The position numbers were made by a program, and so were the translations under genes. A stretch of 33,267 nucleotides of DNA from Ignavibacteria bacterium (GTDB lineage Bacteria > Bacteroidota > Ignavibacteria > Ignavibacteriales > Melioribacteraceae), in assembly GCA_012719345.1 (NCBI GenBank), contig JAAYAN010000188.1, positions 1 through 33,267 on the forward strand, written 5' to 3'. Every line of letters starts with the position of its first letter. Position 1 is the first letter of the stretch. A model generated the notes under the pieces. It made no database searches. It saw nothing but the letters and a program-made list of their open reading frames with translations, and was not told where the DNA came from. This document shows positions 15,770 to 24,712 of the stretch, piece by piece.

Positions 15770-16981
15770 TTAAGGGATATAAGCTTTATAAATAAGCGTA
15801 TCTTCGCTTGCAATAATAGAATATTCATTAAGTTCAGCGGGAATCATAACCGTCTGTCCTTTTACAAATTCAACTTCTTTTTGCAGCCATTTACAACGTA
15901 TTTTCCCTTCAACAATTATAAATATGGATACAGTATCCGAATTTTCAAGCCGGATTGTATCTTTTTCAATCTGGTATTTTTTAATTTCAAATTCGGGCGC
16001 AGGAGTTTTGTAAACATAATCGCAGCCAGAGCTGTCCTTTCCTAATATTTCAACAGGAGCTCTTTCGTATTTTAAAATATCTACAAGAGTTTTTACATCC
16101 TTAAATTTTGGAGTTAATCCCGCCCGCACAACATTATCGCTGTTTGCCATACATTCAACAATATTTCCTTTCAGATATGCATGAGGTATTCCGGCTTTTA
16201 AGAATACTCCCTCTCCTTTTTTTAGATGAACCAAGTTCAGCATAAATATAGAAAGCAGACCGACATCGTTTCCATATTGTCTTTTAAGCTCAATAAAAAG
16301 CATTTCACGTTCATTTTTTTCATCTTTTGAAAGAATATTTTTCTCTAGGTTATTTAATGCTATTTCAAGAGCATCTTCATCATTCAGTGCTTTTATCATT
16401 AGTTTGGAATAAAGATTTTTCAGCCAATATTTTGCTTCTTCATCATTACTGCCGGGATGTTTTAAAAATTCTGCACCAACAAACTCGGCAATTTCGCTGT
16501 AATATTTTAATGTTTCAATAAGTTCATCAATAGAACGAAAACCAACCAGCGCGGTTAAATCGCCCAGAGCAATTGCAATTTCGGGCTTGTGGTTATCATC
16601 GGGGTAGTTTTGCGGATCTTTCTTATACAGTTCTCCAGCCTGTTCTTTATTAGGATGAGCCTGGATAGAAAGAGCTTCGGCGGCAGATAGAATTTTAAAT
16701 AAGTACGGAAGCTGATTATTAAATTTTCCGGCAGCTTTTTTACCTAATATTTCTTCGGGATATTGGTTTATAAAATCATCAAATTTTACTTTACCCGCAT
16801 CAGTAATAACTTGTGACGAAAGTTTCTTGTGCGCGCCAATCCATAATTCTGCATAAGGTTTATCTTTTTCTGGTTCAATTCCTAATAATTTAGGTATAAA
16901 AGCGTCGTCATTTTTCGTTCCCCATTGGTAATTTTGTATGCTGCTTTCTAATATGTATGGTTTTATCTCAAAGACTGCCAT
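15770..16981 (-). CDS. manA: Mannose-6-phosphate isomerase, class I
   Basis: The enzyme interconverts mannose 6-phosphate and fructose 6-phosphate. I chose the ATG at 16981 (403 aa) because AGGAA lies seven bases before it; the ATG two codons earlier touches that site. Class I features are visible: NYQWGTK near the start, LSIQAHPNKEQA with the zinc-binding Gln and His, KPEIAIAL with the zinc-binding Glu, and AGIPHAYLKGNIVECMANSDNVVRAG (shown in part) with the last His and the substrate Arg region. Length is typical. It follows the HAD phosphatase gene by about 70 bp on the same strand and is probably co-transcribed with it, after the ara operon terminator. Confidence 0.93.
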   Translation of the reverse strand: MAVFEIKPYILESSIQNYQWGTKNDDAFIPKLLGIEPEKDKPYAELWIGAHKKLSSQVITDAGKVKFDDFINQYPEEILGKKAAGKFNNQLPYLFKILSAAEALSIQAHPNKEQAGELYKKDPQNYPDDNHKPEIAIALGDLTALVGFRSIDELIETLKYYSEIAEFVGAEFLKHPGSNDEEAKYWLKNLYSKLMIKALNDEDALEIALNNLEKNILSKDEKNEREMLFIELKRQYGNDVGLLSIFMLNLVHLKKGEGVFLKAGIPHAYLKGNIVECMANSDNVVRAGLTPKFKDVKTLVDILKYERAPVEILGKDSSGCDYVYKTPAPEFEIKKYQIEKDTIRLENSDTVSIFIIVEGKIRCKWLQKEVEFVKGQTVMIPAELNEYSIIASEDTLIYKAYIP

Positions 16982-17054
16982 TTTCATTTCCTATATTTTA
17001 TAAGCACAAAAATAACAAATTTGAATTAAGAAATTGAAAATATCAGCTGAATAA

Positions 17055-17639
17055 TCAGATGTAATCCCTAACGTCGGTAATTTTCATCCCGGCTTTTATT
17101 GCAGCTTCAATTCCAAGTTCTCCATCTTCAAAAACTTGACAATCTTGAGCTGAAATGTTAAAATGCTTTGCCGCATATAAAAAAAGATCAGGTGCGGGTT
17201 TTGGTTTCATATCATCATCGGCTGTTAAAATCAAATCGAATAATTCCAGAATTCCAACTGTTTCAAGCTCTGCTTTCACAATTTTTCCGCTACCGCCGGA
17301 AACGACAGCCATTAGTAACTTTTTGTAATAATCCTTTGCAATCTTTACAACCGGGTCAATTGCTTTTAAATGAGGAAGTTTCTCATAAAATACCCGGTGT
17401 TTTGCTTCAATCACTTTTTGGGTAATTAGATTTGTTCCGAATGTCTTATTAAAAAGAGGAACAATATCCACGCTTTTCATTCCTTTAACGGAATCGAAAA
17501 AATCGAAATTAAACTCAGCTCCGTTTGCTTTAATTGCTGTTTCCCAAGAATAATTGTGTATCGGCATCGAATCGACAAGTGTTCCATCGCAATCAAATAT
17601 TAAAGCTTTTACATTTTTATAAATTTCTATTTCTGCCAT
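17055..17639 (-). CDS. HAD-superfamily sugar-phosphate phosphatase / beta-phosphoglucomutase-like
   Basis: The ATG at 17639 (194 aa) is preferred, because the upstream ATG at 17693 would translate straight through the araA terminator hairpin and add 18 residues unrelated to the fold. HAD motifs are in order: FDCDGTLVDS (motif I), VVSGG (motif II region), KPKPAPD (motif III) and FEDGELGIEAA (motif IV). A helical cap lies between I and II. The sequence resembles the YqaB/beta-phosphoglucomutase group, which dephosphorylates or mutates small sugar phosphates; the exact substrate cannot be told. It is followed by manA on the same strand. Confidence 0.85.
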   Translation of the reverse strand: MAEIEIYKNVKALIFDCDGTLVDSMPIHNYSWETAIKANGAEFNFDFFDSVKGMKSVDIVPLFNKTFGTNLITQKVIEAKHRVFYEKLPHLKAIDPVVKIAKDYYKKLLMAVVSGGSGKIVKAELETVGILELFDLILTADDDMKPKPAPDLFLYAAKHFNISAQDCQVFEDGELGIEAAIKAGMKITDVRDYI

Positions 17640-17659
17640 CTTACTTTTCACTATTAATA

Positions 17660-17690
17660 AAAAAATCCGGTTTGCATTTTGCAAACCGGA
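17660..17690 (-). terminator. Rho-independent terminator of the ara operon
   Basis: On the minus strand TCCGGTTTGC pairs perfectly with GCAAACCGGA around a 5-base loop (17666-17690), followed by seven T. It lies about 30 bp after the araA stop, and only about 20 bp before the HAD phosphatase ATG, so read-through or a promoter inside it must serve the next genes. Confidence 0.88.
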
Positions 17691-17722
17691 CACAATAATT
17701 TTTAACTATTAATTTTTAATTA

Positions 17723-19216
17723 TTACTTACTAAAATATCCTTCGTTCCAACGTAATTCTTTTTTGAAATCGGAGATATTTGTTTTAGCGTCAATTGTAAC
17801 CATTTCAATACCAGCCATTTCGCAAAAATCTTCAAGGTATTCGGAAGTAACAACCTGACTGAATGAAGTATGATGAGCTCCGCCAGCAAGTATCCACGCT
17901 CCTGCTCCAATTTCCAGATTTGGTTTCGGTATCCACATTACGCGCGCAACAGGAAGTTTTGGCAGCGGCTGATCGGGTGGAACAACTTCCACTTCGTTAA
18001 CAATCATCCGGAAACGGTTACCCATATCAATAATAGTAGCATTTACCGCCGGACCTGAAGGAACATTAAACACCAATCTCGGCGGATCATCTTTCTTTCC
18101 TATTCCAAGATGATGAGCTTCAAGAGATGGTTTTCCTTCAGCTATGCTTTCACATACTTCAAGCATGTGTGCACCAAGTACTTTCATTCCAGATGGATCT
18201 AAATGATATGTGTAATCTTCCATAAATGAAGTTCCGCCTGGTAAACCTTCAGACATAACTTTCATTGCGCGGACAAGCGCGGATGTTTTCCAGTCGCCTT
18301 CAGCGCCAAATCCGTAACCTTCGTTCATTAGTCTTTGAACAGCAATTCCCGGAAGCTGTTTTAGTCCGTGCAAATCTTCAAATGTTGTAGTAAAGGCTGT
18401 AAAGTTTCCTGATTGCAAAAAGCTTCTCATTCCAGCTTCTATCCTTGCGGCTTCACGCAAATTTGAATATTTGCTTCCATCATTTTTAACATCTGCTGAA
18501 AGAATATATTTTTCAGCATATTCTTTTAATAGTTTATCTATTTCAGAATCGCTTACTTCGTTAACACATTTAACTAAATCGCCTACTCCATACCCGTTTA
18601 CAGAATAACCGAATTTCATCTGCGCTTCAACCTTATCACCTTCGGTAACTGCTACTTCGCGCATATTATCGCCAAATCGTGCAATCTTTCCCTGACGCAT
18701 ATCCTGCCAGCCTGCAGCAGCGCGCATCCAAACGGCAAGTTTTTTCTGAACATTTTCATCTTGCCAGAAACCGACAATTACTTTGCGGTTGATGCCAAGT
18801 CTTGTGCAGATAAACCCAAATTCTCTATCACCATGCGCAGATTGATTAAGATTCATAAAATCCATATCAATCTCGCTCCAAGGAATATCGCGGTTTAACT
18901 GAGTGTGTAAATGTACAAATGGTTTATTCAATATTTTTAATCCTGCAATCCACATTTTAGCAGGTGAAAAGGTATGCATCCAAGTGATTAATCCAATACA
19001 CTGTTTTGCATTATTTGCTTCGAGCATTAAATTATAAATTGCATCTGGTGTTGTAAGAACCGGTTTAAAAACTATCTTTATAGGAAGATTATTGGACTTA
19101 TTCAATCCGTTAACAATTTCCTGTGAGTCTTTTGCAACCTGCTCAAGTGTTTTGGAACCATATAAGTGCTGGCTTCCTGTAGCAAACCAAACTTCAAAAT
19201 TTTGAAAATGATTCAT
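17723..19216 (-). CDS. araA: L-arabinose isomerase
   Basis: The enzyme converts L-arabinose to L-ribulose in the cytoplasm, the first step of the AraBAD pathway. The 497-residue length is standard. The N-terminus ([14 protein letters not shown]) and the metal/catalytic region are clear: [15 protein letters not shown] and [12 protein letters not shown] hold the two Glu ligands, EAHHLGIG one His, and GGAHHTSF the last His. It is the final gene of galM-symporter-araB-araD-araA, 15 bp after araD, and is closed by a strong terminator. Confidence 0.97.
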   Translation of the reverse strand: MNHFQNFEVWFATGSQHLYGSKTLEQVAKDSQEIVNGLNKSNNLPIKIVFKPVLTTPDAIYNLMLEANNAKQCIGLITWMHTFSPAKMWIAGLKILNKPFVHLHTQLNRDIPWSEIDMDFMNLNQSAHGDREFGFICTRLGINRKVIVGFWQDENVQKKLAVWMRAAAGWQDMRQGKIARFGDNMREVAVTEGDKVEAQMKFGYSVNGYGVGDLVKCVNEVSDSEIDKLLKEYAEKYILSADVKNDGSKYSNLREAARIEAGMRSFLQSGNFTAFTTTFEDLHGLKQLPGIAVQRLMNEGYGFGAEGDWKTSALVRAMKVMSEGLPGGTSFMEDYTYHLDPSGMKVLGAHMLEVCESIAEGKPSLEAHHLGIGKKDDPPRLVFNVPSGPAVNATIIDMGNRFRMIVNEVEVVPPDQPLPKLPVARVMWIPKPNLEIGAGAWILAGGAHHTSFSQVVTSEYLEDFCEMAGIEMVTIDAKTNISDFKKELRWNEGYFSK

Positions 19217-19231
19217 ATATTTTTCCTTATT

Positions 19232-19918
19232 TTATTTCTGACCGTAATAAGCGTTTGGTCCGTGTTTACGTTGGTAATGTTTATTTAAAATATAATCCGG
19301 CAAAACCGCAGAAGGATTTAATTGCAAAGTAAATAGAGCCATTTCAGCAACACGCTCAAGTGTAATACTATTTTTAACAGCATCTATAGCATTTTTCCCC
19401 CACGAAAATGGAGCGTGACCGGCAACTAAAACAGAAGGAATGCTTACAGGATCCAGACTTTTAAATCGTTCTACAATTATTTTTCCCGTATTTAATTCAT
19501 AATTTTCATATACTTCATTTTCTGTAAGCTGACGTGTAACTGGAATTTTCCCAGAAAAATGATCGGCATGAGTAGTACCCAAACAATTGATTTCGGCATT
19601 TGCCTGGCAAAATACAGTTGCAAATTTACTGTGAGTATGAACAACAGCCCCAATTTTGGGAAAAGCTTTATAAAGTTCTATATGTGTTGCTGTATCAGAC
19701 GAAGGCTTTTTATCTCCGCTTACAACTTCGCCTTTAAGATTTACAATTACCATGTCGTCAGCTTTCATTTTATTGTAATCTACACCGCTCGGTTTGATAA
19801 TCACAACGCCTTCAGCGCGATTAATTGCGCTTACATTCCCCCAAGTGAGTAATACAAGTCCGGAATTAACAAGTGAAATATTTGCTTCAAATACTTCATT
19901 CTTTAATTCTTCAAACAT
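19232..19918 (-). CDS. araD: L-ribulose-5-phosphate 4-epimerase
   Basis: The enzyme epimerises L-ribulose 5-phosphate to D-xylulose 5-phosphate, the last step of the arabinose pathway. The 228 residues carry the class II aldolase/epimerase signatures: LTWGNVSAI near the N-terminus, KPSGVDY, the zinc ligands in VVHTHSKFAT, and the third zinc His in AGHAPFSWG. The ATG overlaps the araB end by 8 bp, and the GGGGGA inside the araB tail serves as its ribosome site, so the two are translationally coupled. Confidence 0.96.
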   Translation of the reverse strand: MFEELKNEVFEANISLVNSGLVLLTWGNVSAINRAEGVVIIKPSGVDYNKMKADDMVIVNLKGEVVSGDKKPSSDTATHIELYKAFPKIGAVVHTHSKFATVFCQANAEINCLGTTHADHFSGKIPVTRQLTENEVYENYELNTGKIIVERFKSLDPVSIPSVLVAGHAPFSWGKNAIDAVKNSITLERVAEMALFTLQLNPSAVLPDYILNKHYQRKHGPNAYYGQK

Positions 19919-21617
19919 TATTCCCCCTTGCTTTATCGCGAATATTTAATAAATCCTTCATAACATTATTCATCTTACCTGTCCAATTTTCAGTTCCAAA
20001 TGAATCATAAAGCTGTCTGTAAAGCTTATAAAGTTTTTTGTAGACTTCAACATTTTCGGGAATAGGGGTATATTCTTTGCTTATAGAAGTCATTGTTCTT
20101 TTTGCTTGGTCAATAGAATCATATCCACCGGCATTTTTTCCAGCGGCAACTGCTGCAAATATTCCTGCTCCCAATGCGGGTGTTTGCTCGCTGCCGGATA
20201 TTTTCATCGGTCTGTTAGCAATATCAGCATATATTTGCATTAAAATTGGACTTTTAATTGCAAGACCTCCGCAATTTATAACATCATTAATTTTTACTCC
20301 GTATTCTTCAATCCTATCAATAATTGCGAGGGCTCCAAATGCAGTTGCTTCCATCAGAGCGCGATAAATTTCGTGCGGCTGTGTATGCAAAGTCTGACCA
20401 AGAAGTAATCCGGTTAGTCTTACATCAACAAGAATTGTACGATTTCCGTTATTCCAGTCAAGTGCTAATAAACCGCTTTCTCCCGGTTTTAACTCTGCTG
20501 CTTTTTTATCAAGATTTTGAAATTTTTCACCATTTGAACTTCCATAACTTTCAGGGACAAGATTATTTACAAACCAAAGGAAAATGTCACCTACTCCGGA
20601 TTGTCCGGCTTCAATTCCATAATATTTATTCATTACCGAACCATTTACAATACCGCATACTCCAGGAATATCTTTTAATTTTTGAGATACCGGAGAAACC
20701 ATAATATCGCAAGTACTGGTTCCTATAATTTTCACTAACGTTCCTTCTGTAATTCCAGCACCAACAGCTCCCATATGAGCATCAAATGCTCCTACAGAAA
20801 CTATTACTTCTGTTGTAAGTCCGAGTTTATCTGCCCATTCTTTCGAAAGATTTCCAGCTTTTTGTTCAGCTGTATAAGCTTCCGAATAAAGTCTTTCCCT
20901 TAAATCTCCTAATCCTGGGGATAGGGTATTTAAATATTCTTCATCCGGTAATCCGCCCCATTCTTCGCTGAACATTGCCTTGTGCCCGGCAGCGCATATA
21001 CTTCTTTTTAGTTTCAGCGGATCTTTTTCCCCTGTAAGCGAGGCTGTTATCCAGTCGCATATTTCAACAAAACTGAATGCAGCATTAAACACTTCCGGAT
21101 TTATTTTTTTTAATCTTAGTATTTTGCTCCAAAACCATTCAGAGGAATAAACACCGCCGATTTTGGCTAGATATTGAGGACGTATTTTTGCAGCTGTTTC
21201 AGTTATGAAAGCGGCTTCCTCGTAACTTGTATGGTCTTTCCAAAGCCAGCACATTGCATCGGGATTTCCGCTGAATTTTGGATTAAAACACAAAGCTTCA
21301 CCATTTTTATCTACAGGCATAGGACTGCTTCCGGTTGTGTCTACACCGATGCCTATAACATCTTTCTGATTAAATTCTGCATTATTTTGCTTTGCCTTTT
21401 CTATTGCCCCTTTAATTGTTGTTTCAATTCCAATTATATAATCAGCCGGATTTTGTCTTGCTAAATTCGGATCTTTATTGTCAACTATTACACCGGCGCT
21501 TCCCGAGGGATATGGAAAAACAAATGAGGCTACTTCACTTCCGTCTTCTACTTTCATTATTAAAGAACGGCACGAATTTGTGCCGTAATCTAAACCAATT
21601 ACGTATTTATTTTTCAT
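19911..21617 (-). CDS. araB: Ribulokinase (L-ribulokinase)
   Basis: The enzyme phosphorylates L-ribulose with ATP. The 568-residue FGGY-family protein begins YVIGLDYGTNSCRSLI (phosphate-1 loop), contains GIGVDTTGSSPMPVD (substrate and catalytic region), and has the C-terminal FGGY segment with INCGGLAIKSPILMQIYADI and the adenosine-binding GAGIFAAVAAG. It overlaps araD by 8 bp downstream. Upstream, a hairpin separates it from the symporter gene, so its expression may differ from that gene. Confidence 0.96.
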   Translation of the reverse strand: MKNKYVIGLDYGTNSCRSLIMKVEDGSEVASFVFPYPSGSAGVIVDNKDPNLARQNPADYIIGIETTIKGAIEKAKQNNAEFNQKDVIGIGVDTTGSSPMPVDKNGEALCFNPKFSGNPDAMCWLWKDHTSYEEAAFITETAAKIRPQYLAKIGGVYSSEWFWSKILRLKKINPEVFNAAFSFVEICDWITASLTGEKDPLKLKRSICAAGHKAMFSEEWGGLPDEEYLNTLSPGLGDLRERLYSEAYTAEQKAGNLSKEWADKLGLTTEVIVSVGAFDAHMGAVGAGITEGTLVKIIGTSTCDIMVSPVSQKLKDIPGVCGIVNGSVMNKYYGIEAGQSGVGDIFLWFVNNLVPESYGSSNGEKFQNLDKKAAELKPGESGLLALDWNNGNRTILVDVRLTGLLLGQTLHTQPHEIYRALMEATAFGALAIIDRIEEYGVKINDVINCGGLAIKSPILMQIYADIANRPMKISGSEQTPALGAGIFAAVAAGKNAGGYDSIDQAKRTMTSISKEYTPIPENVEVYKKLYKLYRQLYDSFGTENWTGKMNNVMKDLLNIRDKARGNNV

Positions 21618-21650
21618 TTTATTTCTGATTTTATTGAGATTTATTTAAAT

Positions 21651-21681
21651 AAAAAACAGGCATCTTGTAAAACAAGATGCC
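21651..21681 (-). terminator. Hairpin with T-run between symporter gene and araB
   Basis: On the minus strand GGCATCTTGT pairs perfectly with ACAAGATGCC around a 3-base loop (21659-21681), followed by TGTTTTTTATT. This is a classic intrinsic terminator placed inside the operon after the symporter gene. It may reduce transcription into araB or stabilise the upstream message. Confidence 0.75.
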
Positions 21682-21691
21682 TCACAATTTA

Positions 21692-23446
21692 TCAACCTGT
21701 AAATGAGAGATATGCAATCAATATTAAAACAACTACTAAAACTGATAACATAACATCTATCTTTGTCCAACTTGCCCTTGTTTCTTCTTTATCTGCTTCC
21801 GATGTTGTTCCATAAGTCAAACCGCTTATCTTTTCATAAGATGGCGCTTCAGTCATAAGACTTACAATTACCATTACAGCAACACATATAACAAAAATAA
21901 GCAAGCTGTAATATTGAAAGAAAATGTTATTTACTATCCAGAAGAATGAACCTTCCGAATAGACAAATCCGTCAATCAGTTTTGTAGGAGTATCAACCGC
22001 AAGTCTGAAAAGACCTAGACCGAAACCGGTAATTAAAGCAGCCAAACATCCTTTTGCATTTAAACGTTTGTAAAACACACCAAGGAAAAACACAACAAAA
22101 ATAGGAGGAGCAAGATAAGCCTGAACTCCTTGCAGATAATCGTAAAGTCCTCTTCCTCCTTTTATAACAGGAATCCAAAGCAATCCTACAATCACCATAA
22201 CAGCAGTTGCAACACGTCCTACCCAAACCATCTTTTCCTGAGTAACATCTTTTTTAATTCTTGCATAAAAATCTATTGTAAACAATGTTGCACAAGCATT
22301 AAAAACACCGGCAAGAGAACTCATCAATGCTGCCAGCAAGCCTGCAACAACTAAACCTCTTACACCTACAGGTAAAACATTTGCAACCATAAGAGGGAAA
22401 GCGCTTTGAGCATTTTCTCTGATTACTTGCCCGTCTGCGCCAATTAAAGCCGACTGCAAAGCAGGGATTTTTCCGCTTTGAGCTAAAGCCATGCATATCA
22501 TTCCAGGAATGATAAAAATAAACACAGGTAATAGTTTGAAAAATGAAGCAGCTATTGAGCCTCTTCTTGCTTCTGTTTGATTAGGAGCAGAAAGTGCACG
22601 CTGAACAATATATTGATCAGTTGTCCAATACCACAAACCTATAACCGGAGCAGCAAAAAGCATTCCCAACCAAGGATAATGATCGTTAAAATACCAAGCC
22701 ATTTTACCTGCTTCGCGAACAGGAGCCCAAGTTCCTTCTACTCCGGCCGGAACCAGCGGTTTCCATAAATTAAACATATCCGATCCAAGAACTGCTCTAA
22801 GTTCAGACCAGCCGCCTAAAGCTTCTAATCCGAAAAATGTAACCAATGCTGAACCGATAATCAAAATTACAGTCTGTAATGCTTCAGTATAAGCAACAGC
22901 AGCCATTCCACCAAGAATTGTATAAAGTCCGGTAATTACTATTACAAGAATAGAACCGACCCAGAAGCTGTCGAGACCCATAAAATTCATTTCAGGCAAT
23001 AACACTGCAAATACAACACCGCCGGCAAATATTCCAACAGCAATTTTTGTTAATACATAAGCCACTAACGAAATTATTGAAAGAACTGTCCGTGATGCCG
23101 GTGAAAATCTTCTTTCAAGAAATTCGGGCATTGTAAATACTTTAGAACGCATATAAAAAGGCACCATAACCCAGCCAAGTACCAGCAAACACCAAGCGTG
23201 TAATTCGTAGTGGGCCATAGCCACACCGTCTGTAGCACCTGATCCAGCAAGTCCAACTAGATGTTCGGAACCAATATTTGAAGCAAAGATTGATGCACCG
23301 ACAATAAACCAACCAAGATGTCTTCCTGCAAGGAAGTAATCATCAGTTGTTTTTTTCTGCCGTTTAATTACCCACCAGGCGAGCCCTAATATTACTGCAA
23401 AATATAAAGCTAAAACTACCCAGTCAAAAGGTTGTAAAATTCCCAT
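21692..23446 (-). CDS. Sodium:solute symporter (SSS family), probably an arabinose or hexose transporter
   Basis: This 584-residue protein has about 14 predicted membrane helices. It shows SSS/SGLT signatures: DDYFLAGRHLGWFIVGAS, the IGSEHLVGLAGSGA segment, GLYTILGGMAAVAYTEALQ, and WYWTTDQYIVQRALSA. It resembles bacterial SGLT-type sugar symporters such as vSGLT. Its position between galM and araBDA argues for Na+-driven uptake of L-arabinose, possibly galactose or glucose; specificity cannot be read from the sequence. An AGGGAA ribosome site precedes the ATG, 23 bp after galM. Confidence 0.9.
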   Translation of the reverse strand: MGILQPFDWVVLALYFAVILGLAWWVIKRQKKTTDDYFLAGRHLGWFIVGASIFASNIGSEHLVGLAGSGATDGVAMAHYELHAWCLLVLGWVMVPFYMRSKVFTMPEFLERRFSPASRTVLSIISLVAYVLTKIAVGIFAGGVVFAVLLPEMNFMGLDSFWVGSILVIVITGLYTILGGMAAVAYTEALQTVILIIGSALVTFFGLEALGGWSELRAVLGSDMFNLWKPLVPAGVEGTWAPVREAGKMAWYFNDHYPWLGMLFAAPVIGLWYWTTDQYIVQRALSAPNQTEARRGSIAASFFKLLPVFIFIIPGMICMALAQSGKIPALQSALIGADGQVIRENAQSAFPLMVANVLPVGVRGLVVAGLLAALMSSLAGVFNACATLFTIDFYARIKKDVTQEKMVWVGRVATAVMVIVGLLWIPVIKGGRGLYDYLQGVQAYLAPPIFVVFFLGVFYKRLNAKGCLAALITGFGLGLFRLAVDTPTKLIDGFVYSEGSFFWIVNNIFFQYYSLLIFVICVAVMVIVSLMTEAPSYEKISGLTYGTTSEADKEETRASWTKIDVMLSVLVVVLILIAYLSFTG

Positions 23447-23469
23447 AATTATTCCCTTATTTTAATTAA

Positions 23470-24615
23470 TTATTTAATGAGAAATCTGTAAATTGTGTGC
23501 TGGCTGTATGTTTCCCCAGGATTAAGTCTTACTGAAGGAAAATTTTCTTTATTAGGTGAATCCGGATAATGCTGGTTTTCAAGACAAAGAGCTGTTCTGT
23601 GCTGATATTTAATTCCATTTTTTCCGGTAAAAGTACCATCGATAAAATTCCCTGAATAAAACTGTATTCCGGGTTCATCCGATAAAACTTCCATTAACCT
23701 GCCGCTTTCTGCGTCGTAAAGCGTACAAACTTTTTTAACAGTTCCGTCAGCATTATTAATTACCCAGTTATGATCGTAGCCTTGTCCGTTTTTTAATTGT
23801 TCGTTTTCATCATTTATTCTTAAACCGATTTTAGTTGGTTTTCTGAAATCGAAAGGAGTATTTTGAACAGAATCTAATTTGCCTGTTGTAATTGATTCGC
23901 TGTCAATCGGAGTATAATAATCGGCATCAATCCACAATTCATTATCCAATATAGTTTTTTCCATATTGCCGCTGATATTAAAATATGAATGCTGAGTCGG
24001 ATTAATAATTGTCGGTTTATCTGTTGTAGCTGTATATTTTATATCAAGTTCGTTATTATTTGTTAAAGTATAAACTACCTGAATTTTCAGATTTCCAGGA
24101 TACCCTTCTTCTCCGTCTTTGCTTAAATATTCTAATTTTACAGAAGGACCGTCTGCAGTCATTTCAGCTTTTGAATTCCATAAAGCTTTATAAAAGCCAA
24201 CATTACCGCCATGTAAATGATTGTTGCCATCGTTAACAGTAACCTGATATTCTTCATTATCAATTTTGAATTTTCCTTTGCCAATACGGTTTCCGTATCT
24301 GCCAACTATTGTTCCAATAAAAGTTTTGTTATTAACATAGCCTTCAAGAGAATCAAAACCGAAAACAACATCTTCCATTTTCCCGTTTTTATCCGGTACG
24401 CAAAGAGAAACAACAATTGCTCCGTAATTTGTTATTTTAGCTGTTGCTCCTTTTTCATTTTTCAATGAATATATTGTAACAACCGAACCATCGTTTAATT
24501 TTCCGAATTCTTTTTCGTCAATCATCTTTTCCTCAGTGTTAGAATTGTTTTTGCAAGACAAAATTAAAAAACTCGTAATAAATACAATTGTAATAATACT
24601 ACTTAACTTAATCAT
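23470..24615 (-). CDS. galM: Aldose 1-epimerase (mutarotase), lipoprotein form
   Basis: The enzyme interconverts alpha and beta anomers of aldoses. A lipoprotein signal (MIKLSSIITIVFITSFLILSC, Cys21) shows that the protein is anchored outside the cytoplasm, unlike the cytoplasmic E. coli enzyme. GalM features are complete: GRYGNRIGKGKF, DGNNHLHGG, the catalytic His in NPTQHSYFNISG, GYDHNWVIN, and the catalytic Glu in CLENQHYPDSPN. It heads the galM-symporter-araBDA block, with AGAGGAAG before the ATG, and probably supplies the anomer that the symporter takes up. Confidence 0.93.
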   Translation of the reverse strand: MIKLSSIITIVFITSFLILSCKNNSNTEEKMIDEKEFGKLNDGSVVTIYSLKNEKGATAKITNYGAIVVSLCVPDKNGKMEDVVFGFDSLEGYVNNKTFIGTIVGRYGNRIGKGKFKIDNEEYQVTVNDGNNHLHGGNVGFYKALWNSKAEMTADGPSVKLEYLSKDGEEGYPGNLKIQVVYTLTNNNELDIKYTATTDKPTIINPTQHSYFNISGNMEKTILDNELWIDADYYTPIDSESITTGKLDSVQNTPFDFRKPTKIGLRINDENEQLKNGQGYDHNWVINNADGTVKKVCTLYDAESGRLMEVLSDEPGIQFYSGNFIDGTFTGKNGIKYQHRTALCLENQHYPDSPNKENFPSVRLNPGETYSQHTIYRFLIK

Positions 24616-24630
24616 ATCTTCCTCTTTTTC

Positions 24631-24669
24631 AATGAATTAGTTTGCCTAAAATAGGAATATGGATTCATT
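24631..24669. promoter_or_regulatory. Possible operator upstream of galM and the ara operon
   Basis: AATGAAT at 24631-24637 and ATTCATT at 24663-24669 form a perfect 7-bp inverted repeat in the 97-bp gap between the XylR-type regulator gene and galM. That is the expected place for the ara operon promoter. The repeat is short and AT-rich, so this is tentative. Confidence 0.25.
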
Positions 24670-24712
24670 AAAAAAAACCAATATAATCTTTTTTCTAACC
24701 ATTTTGCGCAAA

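Noticed and set aside
17640-17693. Longer N-terminus for the HAD phosphatase
   Set aside because: It would be encoded by the araA terminator hairpin and adds nothing to the fold.
19559-22768. Plus-strand open frames opposite araB, araD and the symporter
   Set aside because: They are antisense shadows rich in Cys, Phe and Ser with no domain signature.
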